Shown here in pieces: positions 1 to 5,242 of a DNA stretch of 5,242 bases. The number at the start of each line of letters is the position of its first letter. The first letter of the stretch is position 1. The notes beneath the pieces are model-generated. The model worked only from the letters and a program-made list of their open reading frames with translations. It was not told the DNA's origin and ran no database searches. A program made the position numbers and the translations under genes. The stretch comes from Pyrinomonadaceae bacterium (GTDB lineage: Bacteria > Acidobacteriota > Blastocatellia > Pyrinomonadales > Pyrinomonadaceae), in assembly GCA_014379795.1 (NCBI GenBank), contig JACMLC010000425.1:1-5242 (forward strand), read 5' to 3'.

Positions 1-143
1 ATGCGCCGCAAATCCTCAGGCGGCTCTGCGCCGTCCGAGCCGGTCCATGTCTTGCCGGTGGCTAGATCGAGGAGCAGGAAATTATCTTCGTTGCCGCGCC
101 GGACACGCCCGACATCGGATTTTGCGTGAAGCTCAATAATCAT
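1..143 (-). CDS. PP2C-family Ser/Thr protein phosphatase, N-terminal fragment (cut by window edge)
   Basis: Reading leftwards from an ATG at 143-141, 47 codons are open to the window edge. The peptide carries SDVGRVRRGNEDNFLLLD at residues 9-26. This matches the first conserved motif of bacterial PPM/PP2C phosphatases (Stp/PrpC type), in which the acidic pair (here E19, D20) helps bind the two catalytic metal ions. Such enzymes are metal-dependent phosphatases that remove phosphate from Ser/Thr and often oppose Hanks-type kinases; no kinase is visible here. The family usually has about 240-300 residues, so roughly five sixths lies outside the window. The frame is open upstream to a stop at 200-198, but it contains no ATG, GTG or TTG, so the ATG at 143 is the likely start. 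There is no purine-rich Shine-Dalgarno site; the leader just before the ATG is the heptamer repeat. The gene may be co-transcribed with the trans-sulfuration gene upstream on the same strand. The family call is fairly secure; the cellular target is unknown. Confidence 0.8.
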   Translation of the reverse strand, partial: MIIELHAKSDVGRVRRGNEDNFLLLDLATGKTWTGSDGAEPPEDLRR

Positions 144-149
144 AAGTAG

Positions 150-225
150 GTGATAAGTGATAAGTGATAAGTGATGAGATAAGAGAAAAGCTTTTTCTTA
201 TTACTCATCACTTATCACTTATCAC
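150..225. repeat. Palindromic element built from GTGATAA heptamers; long intergenic hairpin
   Basis: The left side holds three exact tandem GTGATAA units (150-170) and a variant GTGATGA (171-177). The right side is their reverse complement. Bases 157-178 and 204-225 are perfectly complementary over 22 bp. The 25-base interior forms a second stem, ATAAG at 179-183 with CTTAT at 197-201, extended by A/T pairs with one G-T wobble around an AAGCTT core; bases 202-203 bulge. The element fills nearly all the space between two minus-strand genes. Its right end covers the TGA stop of the upstream gene (224-222), and the repeat adds a TAA directly after that stop. In RNA it would be a very stable stem. 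There is no U-run at its base on either strand, so a classical intrinsic terminator is doubtful; an mRNA 3'-end stabiliser or a REP/MITE-like mobile repeat is as likely. Heptanucleotide tandem repeats (STRRs) are known in cyanobacteria; whether this is related is not shown. Confidence 0.9.
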
Positions 226-1361
226 AGTTTTTCTAACGCTTGATCCAGATCAGCGATAATGTCATCCGTGTCTTCGATGCCGACGGAGATACGCACTAAG
301 CCGTCCGTGATGCCGAGGCGCGTGCGCGTCTCTTCCAGCACGGAGGCATGTGTCATCGTCGCCGGATGGGAAATCAGAGTCTCGACGCCGCCGAGACTTT
401 CGGCTAAGGTGCAGAGCTTGACCGATTCCAAAACGGTGCGCGCGTTCTCCAAATTGCCGACATCAAAAGCCACCATCCCGCCAAAACCTTTTTGTTGGCG
501 TTTTGCCAGATCGTGCTGGCGATGCGAGAGCGAGCCGGGATAATAAATCTTTTGCACCTTCGGATGCTCTTCTAAAAAAGCCGCGACGGCGCGCCCGGAG
601 CGGTCGTGCTGCTCCATCCTGAGCGCTAAGGTTTTTGTCCCGCGCAAGACCAGCCATGAATCGAACGGCGAGAGAATCGCGCCCGCGCTGTTCTGCACAA
701 AGCCGATCCAGTTAGCATCCTCTTCATCATTCAGGACGACGATGCCGCCGACTCCGTCCGAGTGGCCGTTCAGATATTTAGTCGTCGAATGCACGACAAT
801 GTCAACGCCGAATTCCAGTGGGCGTTGCAGGTAAGGCGACATAAAAGTGTTGTCACAGACGACGCGCGCTCCAGCCCTGTGCGCGACATCGGAGACGGCC
901 TGCAAGTCCGTGACGATCATCACCGGGTTGGTCGGCGTCTCGACAAATACCATGCGTGTGTTAGGCTTGATGGCGGCCTCTACGTTTCCGGCATCGGACG
1001 TGTCTACAAAATCAAATTCGATATTGTAGTTCTGCAAGATTCGCGTAAAGAGGCGAAACGTGCCGCCGTAGGTGTTGTCGGAAACGATGACATGCTCGCC
1101 TGCTTTAATCAGGCGCATGGTCGCGTCAATGGCTGCCATGCCGGAAGCGAAAGCGTAACCGAAACGCGCGCCTTCAAGCGCAGCGATATTGCGCTCTAAG
1201 GCCATCCGCGTAGGGTTCTGCGTGCGCGCGTACTCGAAACCCTTGTGCTTGCCGAGTCCGTCCTGCTGGTAGGTTGAAGTCTGGTAAATCGGCACTGTCA
1301 CAGAGCCGGTCGTCGGGTCTGCTTCATTGCCTGCGTGTATAGCTGTAGTTGCGAATCCCAT
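222..1361 (-). CDS. PLP-dependent trans-sulfuration enzyme (cystathionine gamma-synthase/gamma-lyase family)
   Basis: A complete 379-residue fold-type I PLP enzyme of the Cys/Met metabolism family (usual length 370-400). It is expected to be a cytosolic tetramer that joins O-acyl-homoserine to cysteine or splits cystathionine. The Schiff-base lysine is K195 in HSTTKYLNGHSD. The other family landmarks are Y44 and R46 (EYARTQNPT), the phosphate loop SGM at 73-75, Y98 stacking on the cofactor ring, D170 (CDNTF) for the pyridine nitrogen, ESLGGVETLISHPATMTH from 321, and R357 (LVRISVGIED) for the substrate carboxylate. No key residue is missing. FVQNSAGAILSPFDSW (221-236) and the GITDGLVRISVGIED tail resemble Bacillus MccB/MetI-type proteins more than E. 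coli MetB, so synthase (metB) and lyase (mccB) activity cannot be told apart here and I give no symbol. The ATG at 1361 starts exactly at the usual MGFATTAIHAG terminus, but no Shine-Dalgarno site precedes it. The TGA stop lies inside the palindromic repeat. Confidence 0.96.
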   Translation of the reverse strand: MGFATTAIHAGNEADPTTGSVTVPIYQTSTYQQDGLGKHKGFEYARTQNPTRMALERNIAALEGARFGYAFASGMAAIDATMRLIKAGEHVIVSDNTYGGTFRLFTRILQNYNIEFDFVDTSDAGNVEAAIKPNTRMVFVETPTNPVMIVTDLQAVSDVAHRAGARVVCDNTFMSPYLQRPLEFGVDIVVHSTTKYLNGHSDGVGGIVVLNDEEDANWIGFVQNSAGAILSPFDSWLVLRGTKTLALRMEQHDRSGRAVAAFLEEHPKVQKIYYPGSLSHRQHDLAKRQQKGFGGMVAFDVGNLENARTVLESVKLCTLAESLGGVETLISHPATMTHASVLEETRTRLGITDGLVRISVGIEDTDDIIADLDQALEKL

Positions 1362-1418
1362 TTCAGTCGAATTGCCAGCGGTGAACGGTAAAAGGAAAGA
1401 CGCGCTCGTCTCTTGAGC

Positions 1419-1446
1419 CTTTTAAGATTCACACGGTATTTGTCAA
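1419..1446 (-). promoter_or_regulatory. Candidate sigma70-type promoter of the trans-sulfuration gene
   Basis: On the minus strand a perfect TTGACA (1446-1441) is followed after 16 bases by TAAAAG (1424-1419), which matches 4 of 6 positions of TATAAT. The stretch just upstream on that strand (about 1447-1470) is A/T-rich. Transcription would start near 1412, giving a leader of about 50 bases before the ATG at 1361. That is too short for a known SAM-I riboswitch, so methionine feedback through such an RNA is unlikely here. The -35 match is strong and the -10 mediocre. Confidence 0.45.
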
Positions 1447-1515
1447 ATGAAGAGCATTAAATGAATATTCCCTTGCGAATGACGCATGGTAGCCCGCAGC
1501 CGTGATGCTGTCAAA

Positions 1516-1532
1516 CTCTGCACACGGCAGAG
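1516..1532. promoter_or_regulatory. Short dyad in the divergent intergenic region, possible operator
   Basis: CTCTGC (1516-1521) and GCAGAG (1527-1532) form a perfect 6-bp dyad around a 5-base spacer. It lies between the divergent genes, about 40 bases upstream of the TATAAT box of the rightward pair and about 70 bases upstream of the leftward promoter candidate. A dimeric regulator could bind such a site, but a dyad this short arises by chance fairly easily. The rest of the 224-base intergenic stretch (1362-1585) holds only the promoter candidates. Confidence 0.2.
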
Positions 1533-1573
1533 GCCGACTCGCGCCGCAAGTACAAGGCTGCAATGGCTTTGGG

Positions 1574-1579
1574 TATAAT
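1574..1579 (+). promoter_or_regulatory. TATAAT -10 box giving a probable leaderless start for the rightward pair
   Basis: A consensus TATAAT lies six bases before the ATG at 1586. With the usual spacing of about seven bases from the end of the -10 hexamer to the first transcribed base, transcription would begin at or next to the A of the ATG, giving an mRNA with no 5' leader. No good -35 is present: 17 bases upstream the hexamer is TACAAG. There is also no TG extension, so strength is uncertain. The lack of any Shine-Dalgarno site before the ATG fits a leaderless start. Confidence 0.55.
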
Positions 1580-1585
1580 GAAAAC

Positions 1586-1840
1586 ATGAGTGAGATGGAA
1601 TTGTCCGAATTGAGTATCCGCACAGCCATTATGGTAAAGGGCGAGCTGTTGGGCGTTATCGGTCTGGCCGTCGCGCCGGAGTTCGCACAGGTCGCAAGGT
1701 TCGACCCGCGCACGGGCGAGCCGCACACCTCGCGCTGGGACGACCACCGGAAAGCGCGACGCGGTTTCATCAACATGCTCCGGTCGAGCTGCGAGAATGG
1801 ATGGGATGTCATCTACGACGGCCCGCCGCTCGCCGGTTAA
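1586..1840 (+). CDS. Small protein of unknown function (84 aa), first gene of the rightward pair
   Basis: The frame is open from an ATG at 1502, but I start it at the ATG at 1586. That start follows a TATAAT box by six bases, and the residues encoded before it have no protein-like character. The product begins MSEMELSELSIRTAIMVKG. It has one short hydrophobic patch (about residues 20-30, ELLGVIGLAVA) that is too short for a secure membrane span. A charged basic middle follows (SRWDDHRKARRGF, about 49-61), then a single cysteine and a tail ending YDGPPLAG. There is no signal peptide and no motif I recognise. The codon pattern is like that of its neighbours, which supports a real gene, and the antisense frames look like shadows. 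The stop is three bases before the start of the large membrane protein and in the same frame, so the two are almost surely co-transcribed and probably translationally coupled. A role as partner or regulator of that protein is inference. Confidence 0.65.
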   Translation: MSEMELSELSIRTAIMVKGELLGVIGLAVAPEFAQVARFDPRTGEPHTSRWDDHRKARRGFINMLRSSCENGWDVIYDGPPLAG

Positions 1841-1843
1841 GCG

Positions 1844-4800
1844 ATGGACATTTTAGTCTTCCTTATTTTTCTCGGCTTCGTCTTTGTCTTCGTGACCTTA
1901 ATCGGTCACGGCATCTGGCTCGCGCTGGCCTGGTTCTTCCGAAATCTTTTCGGCCTCTCAGAGCCTCCGCAAATTGAAAGCCTTAATTTGGTCAGATGCT
2001 CAAACTGTAGCGCGCTGCTGCACAGGCAGGCGGAGGGTTGCACAGTGTGCGGCTGGCGCAAGCCTTCAGAGGCACGCGCCGAATTGTGGAAAGAGATCGG
2101 CGCAACCCACAGGCACTTACAGAGCTTGCACCGGCAGGGAAGAATCACAGAGCAGTCTTTTCGGGAATTGATGCGCGCCCTGGAGCTGGAACGAGAACGG
2201 CTGGGGGCGTCCGCCGCAGGATATGCGACGCAACACGCTCCGCCGCCGCCGCAGCCTGCTCGCCCGCCAACTGTCACCCCGCCGCCCGCTTCAGTGACAA
2301 CGCCGACGCCAACCACATCCGTTCCGCCCGAACCGATTCCCCCGCAAACTCCGATGACGCCGCCTGTCGTCACGGGCGTGAGCCGCACGGATGAACCGCG
2401 CCCGTCAACGCAGATTCCCGTGAGCGAGACTGTGTTTGAGAAGGATGCTGTTAAGACACATGTGTGGGCTGAAGAGATAGGGCGCACCGGAGAGCGCACG
2501 CGATATGAGCCGCCGCGACCAAAGTTTGAGCCGGTTGCGCCGCGCAAGCCGCGCAAGCCCTTGTCAGAAGTCCTCGCGGCTTTTATGGAGCAGAGCAACA
2601 TTCGCTGGGGCGAGATCGTCGGCGGCCTGCTCATCATAGGCTGCTCGACCGCGCTGGTCATCAGCCTCTGGACAGAGATTTCGCGCATCCCCGTCCTGAA
2701 ATTTTTTATCTTCACGAGCGTCACAGCCCTGCTCTTTGGCGTCGGACTTTATACGGAGCATCGCTGGAAACTGCCGACGACGAGTCGCGGCATTCTGACG
2801 ATTGCCACGCTGCTGGTCCCTCTGAATTTTCTCGCCATCGCAGCCGTCTCAAGAGGCAACATTCCGCCGGGATGGGCAATCATCGCGAGCGAGCTGATTG
2901 CGCCCGCGCTCTTTCTCTGCCTTGTCTATTTCGCGGGTCGCATTATCACGAGCGCGTGGCCGCACCTGCTCGTCTTCGGCGTGCTCGGATCAAGCGTCGG
3001 GCAACTGATAATCTGGCATTTCGCTCATGCCGGGATGCCGCCGCAGCGTCTGCTGGTTTTGGGATTGTTTCCGCTCATCTGTTTTGTGGCGACGACGGCG
3101 TGGATGCTGCGGCGCGTCGCGCACACGGAAGAGATTGATGAAGGGCTTGCCAATACGATTTTTATCACGCTCGGGGCAAGCACGTTCGCGGCGTTGTTGC
3201 CGCTCGGATTGTTGAGCTACAAGTCCGGGCAGACTGCGAACACTCTGATGCACCTCGCGCCGCTGCTGACGCTCGGCGGTGGGCCAATCCTTGCGAGCGG
3301 CTTGCTGCTCTGGCAGAGAATCAAGGGCAGGGAACTCGTTGCCTCCAAAACAGCCGGAACGAGCATCGCGCTCATCGGCGTCGCGCTCGCGCTCTCCGGC
3401 ATCTTTCTCTCATTTCCAAATCCTGCCAGCGTCGTCCTCGCTGCGTCCTTTGCTTTTGTCATCTTCACGGGCATCGCGCACGTATTCAAAGAGCCGCGCG
3501 TGCATCTGCCTGCGGCTTTCAGTTTCGCGCTGGCTTTTATCGTGACCATTCTGGCGGCGACGGGCGAGGTCGAGTGGCAATCAACGCGACACACATCGCT
3601 CATGCGCGAGTTGCTGACGATTAAAAGCGGGCAGGCGATGGCGTTTGTCTTCGCTTTGTTCATCGCGGCTTCCGAGGTTTTAAGAAAACAGAGGCAAGAG
3701 GCGGCTGCGAGATACTACTTGATGGCGGCATGGGGTGTCGGCGCGGTGTGCCTGATGATCGCGAGCGTCTATCGGCTCGAAGGAATTGGCGACCCGCATT
3801 ACATCGCGCCGATTTATGCTGTGCTGACAGCCGGAGCTTTCTGGAGCGCGTGGCGCAGCAGGCATGAAGCCTTCGGATGGATCGGCTCGGGCATCCTGTT
3901 GATGACGCTCGTGCAAACTTTCGGCGGATGGCTCTCGATTCGGTTTCCGTGGCAGGCGGCGTTGCTGGCACATGCGAGCTTGGCGGCAATCGCAAGCATC
4001 GCCTGCTGGCGCAAGGGCGAGGTGATGCGGCGCGTTTTCGCAGAGCCTCTGAATAAATCCGCGCTCATCGCTTCCGGCGTTGCAGTCCTGTCTATGTTCT
4101 TCTCCTACAGGTGGCAACCGACCGGCATTTATGCGCAGCGTCTGTTCTGGCTGTCGGCTATCTGGCTGATCTTGCTATGGCTCAATCGCTCGCAACTTCT
4201 TTTTATCGCGATGCAGGTTGCCCTGACGTGCGCGGTCTTGCTGACGGTCAAGCTCGGTTTGCAAGGGTATGAATGGTACGCCTATGTGCCGCGCGCGTGG
4301 CTGCATCCGTGGAGCTTGCAGATACAGGGGAGCGTGCTGGTCATGCTTGGCCTCGCGTGGATCGCGCTGCGCATTTTTGTCAGAAGTAAAGTTTCAAAGA
4401 CGGTTGAGAGCGAAGCTGGCAGTGATGCTAATAGGGATGCTGTTAGTGATGAGCCGGAAGAGTCGCGGCTCGTCAGCGCAGCATGGGGCTATCTAAATTC
4501 GAGCAAGCTTTCGTTTGATCAAATAGTCACCTGGGCTGTGCTATGCGGCTTTGTCCTGTTGGGAATTTACGGCGCGCTGCATGGCATCAAGCTCGAATTG
4601 ACGATACGCGGGGGCGCAGCGTCGGTCTGGAATCTGGCGCGCTTTCCGCACGAGCACGCTTACGGCACGGGCGCGTGGATTTTGCTTGCACTGCTGTTGG
4701 TTTCAATGCTGGCGAGCTTTTGGGAGCGGCGGCGCGTCGCTTATTTGATGGGAGCGTTGCTGGCTCTCTCGACAGTTGTTCCGCTCTTAGCTGCGAGGTG

Positions 4801-5242
4801 GGAGACGGAGTTTGCGACCGCTTCGGCGTGGAGATGGCTGGCCGCAATCTTTCTGATGCTCGTTTCGCTTCCGCTCTGGGGGCGCGACAAAATTTTCGGA
4901 CAGCTCAAGACATACGGCCTGCCGGAGTTGAATCAAGGGACGGATAGCATCGCTCTTATGTTGAGAGTGATGCTATTGATTTTGACGCTCGTGCCGTTGC
5001 TGGCATTGACCATCTTCCCGGTCTTGAAAGCTCTTGAATACATGCCCGTACATGGGTCTTCAGCCGGATTCTTTTATCAAATCGGAACGGTCATCTCTTA
5101 TTCGGTTCCGCTCCTCTTCGCGGCTCTCGCGTTGGTCGGTCATGCGTTGCGCGAGCGCGTTGCCGGATATGCTTTTGTTGCCGGGCTGCTCCTGAATCTG
5201 GCGGTCACGGTGGCGCAGCTTATGACGGTCGCGGGCGTGGGC
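1844..5242 (+). CDS. Giant polytopic membrane protein with N-terminal zinc ribbon, 3' end outside window
   Basis: An ATG at 1844 opens 1133 codons without a stop to the window edge, so the real protein is longer. Domains in order: a hydrophobic N-terminal segment (about 4-30); a zinc ribbon with C52, C55, C66 and C69 (CxxC-x10-CxxC); a charged helical hairpin (about 77-120) whose HLQSLHRQGRITEQSFRELM resembles a SHOCT domain; a proline/threonine-rich linker (about 132-175); a basic stretch (KPRKP, 235-239); a conserved-looking entry, IRWGEIVGGLLIIGCS (253-268); then about 26 hydrophobic segments with short loops. The longest break is a charged loop at about 847-890. The N-terminal part looks like a regulatory or partner-binding region and the rest like a membrane core. 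The core recalls large uncharacterised membrane proteins of the DUF2157/DUF2339 kind; this is recollection, not a search. There are no visible catalytic motifs, ATPase motifs or transporter signatures. No Shine-Dalgarno site precedes the ATG, so coupling to the small gene three bases upstream is likely. Function unknown. Confidence 0.9.
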   Translation, partial: MDILVFLIFLGFVFVFVTLIGHGIWLALAWFFRNLFGLSEPPQIESLNLVRCSNCSALLHRQAEGCTVCGWRKPSEARAELWKEIGATHRHLQSLHRQGRITEQSFRELMRALELERERLGASAAGYATQHAPPPPQPARPPTVTPPPASVTTPTPTTSVPPEPIPPQTPMTPPVVTGVSRTDEPRPSTQIPVSETVFEKDAVKTHVWAEEIGRTGERTRYEPPRPKFEPVAPRKPRKPLSEVLAAFMEQSNIRWGEIVGGLLIIGCSTALVISLWTEISRIPVLKFFIFTSVTALLFGVGLYTEHRWKLPTTSRGILTIATLLVPLNFLAIAAVSRGNIPPGWAIIASELIAPALFLCLVYFAGRIITSAWPHLLVFGVLGSSVGQLIIWHFAHAGMPPQRLLVLGLFPLICFVATTAWMLRRVAHTEEIDEGLANTIFITLGASTFAALLPLGLLSYKSGQTANTLMHLAPLLTLGGGPILASGLLLWQRIKGRELVASKTAGTSIALIGVALALSGIFLSFPNPASVVLAASFAFVIFTGIAHVFKEPRVHLPAAFSFALAFIVTILAATGEVEWQSTRHTSLMRELLTIKSGQAMAFVFALFIAASEVLRKQRQEAAARYYLMAAWGVGAVCLMIASVYRLEGIGDPHYIAPIYAVLTAGAFWSAWRSRHEAFGWIGSGILLMTLVQTFGGWLSIRFPWQAALLAHASLAAIASIACWRKGEVMRRVFAEPLNKSALIASGVAVLSMFFSYRWQPTGIYAQRLFWLSAIWLILLWLNRSQLLFIAMQVALTCAVLLTVKLGLQGYEWYAYVPRAWLHPWSLQIQGSVLVMLGLAWIALRIFVRSKVSKTVESEAGSDANRDAVSDEPEESRLVSAAWGYLNSSKLSFDQIVTWAVLCGFVLLGIYGALHGIKLELTIRGGAASVWNLARFPHEHAYGTGAWILLALLLVSMLASFWERRRVAYLMGALLALSTVVPLLAARWETEFATASAWRWLAAIFLMLVSLPLWGRDKIFGQLKTYGLPELNQGTDSIALMLRVMLLILTLVPLLALTIFPVLKALEYMPVHGSSAGFFYQIGTVISYSVPLLFAALALVGHALRERVAGYAFVAGLLLNLAVTVAQLMTVAGVG
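4421..4456 (+). repeat. Degenerate 12-base tandem repeat encoding an acidic tetrapeptide repeat
   Basis: Three 12-base units lie in frame inside the membrane-protein gene: AGTGATGCTAAT, AGGGATGCTGTT and AGTGATGAGCCG. They encode SDAN, RDAV and SDEP (residues 860-871), in the charged loop between two hydrophobic segments. The codons end mostly in T, unlike the C/G-ending codons around them, which points to local expansion or a later insertion that the loop tolerates. The repeat is short and imperfect, so its origin is uncertain. Confidence 0.45.
4944..4976. repeat. Inverted repeat (hairpin) inside the membrane-protein gene
   Basis: ATAGCATCGCTCT (4944-4956) pairs with AGAGTGATGCTAT (4964-4976) over 13 positions, 12 Watson-Crick and one G-T, around a 7-base loop. 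It sits in frame and encodes the approach to a hydrophobic segment (about residues 1034-1045). It could be an mRNA structure or a diverged copy of a palindromic repeat that inserted without breaking the frame. There is no U-run after it, so it is not a typical terminator. Confidence 0.6.

Noticed and set aside
150..177. Short CRISPR-like array
   Set aside because: The GTGATAA units are directly adjacent with no spacers and are only 7 bases long. They form one half of a palindrome, not an array.
762..1199. Plus-strand frame of 145 codons
   Set aside because: It is antisense to the core of the trans-sulfuration enzyme, which contains all its family motifs.
1362..1440. SAM or other methionine-responsive riboswitch upstream of the trans-sulfuration gene
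   Set aside because: The predicted leader is only about 50 bases, and no SAM-I-like multi-helix pattern or terminator hairpin could be seen.
1429..1812. Minus-strand frame of 127 codons over the small rightward gene and the divergent promoter region
   Set aside because: It covers the promoter candidates and has no recognisable motif. The rightward frame with TATAAT and a coupled neighbour explains the region better.
2230..2370. Proline-codon-rich stretch as a DNA repeat or recombination site
   Set aside because: There is no exact repeating unit beyond a short CCG run. It is best explained as low-complexity coding sequence for a flexible linker.
1906..2724. Long minus-strand frame (272 codons) with a glycine-rich middle
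   Set aside because: It is antisense to the zinc ribbon and proline linker of the long rightward frame. The glycine runs are the complement of proline codons, and the rest has no protein-like pattern.
3217..4117. Several overlapping minus-strand frames of 84-148 codons
   Set aside because: They all lie opposite the continuous membrane-protein frame and read as Ser/Arg/Pro-rich shadows with no domains.

Overview
The window looks like a moderately GC-rich bacterial chromosome fragment. No gene here proves the phylum. The style of the genes (a PP2C phosphatase with an N-terminal SDvGrvRrgNEDNF signature, a long zinc-ribbon polytopic membrane protein, and no Shine-Dalgarno sites) made me think of Acidobacteriota, perhaps Blastocatellia, or a related environmental phylum. 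That placement is inference from memory only. There are no tRNA or rRNA genes, no CRISPR array, no insertion sequence and no phage gene.

Layout. On the minus strand, at the left edge, is the first 47 codons of a PP2C-type serine/threonine phosphatase, cut off by the window boundary. About 80 bases upstream of it, on the same strand, ends a complete 379-residue PLP-dependent trans-sulfuration enzyme (cystathionine gamma-synthase/gamma-lyase family). Nearly all of the gap between them is one palindromic element made of GTGATAA heptamers, and it overlaps the enzyme's stop codon. The enzyme gene has a plausible sigma70-type promoter. A 224-base divergent region separates it from a rightward pair.

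The rightward pair is an 84-residue protein of unknown function followed, after 3 bases and in the same reading frame, by a very long open reading frame of at least 1133 codons that runs off the right edge. The small gene has a TATAAT box placed so that transcription should begin at its ATG, which suggests a leaderless mRNA. The long frame encodes an N-terminal membrane segment, a four-cysteine zinc ribbon, a SHOCT-like helical hairpin, a proline-rich linker and then about 26 hydrophobic segments. It fills two thirds of the window and is the most interesting object here. Its function is unknown to me.

How the genes may work together: the two minus-strand genes could be co-transcribed, but their functions (sulfur amino-acid metabolism, protein dephosphorylation) do not obviously connect. 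The rightward pair is almost certainly one transcription unit, so the small protein is a good candidate partner or regulator of the membrane protein. I see no defence, secretion or biosynthetic system that can be named.
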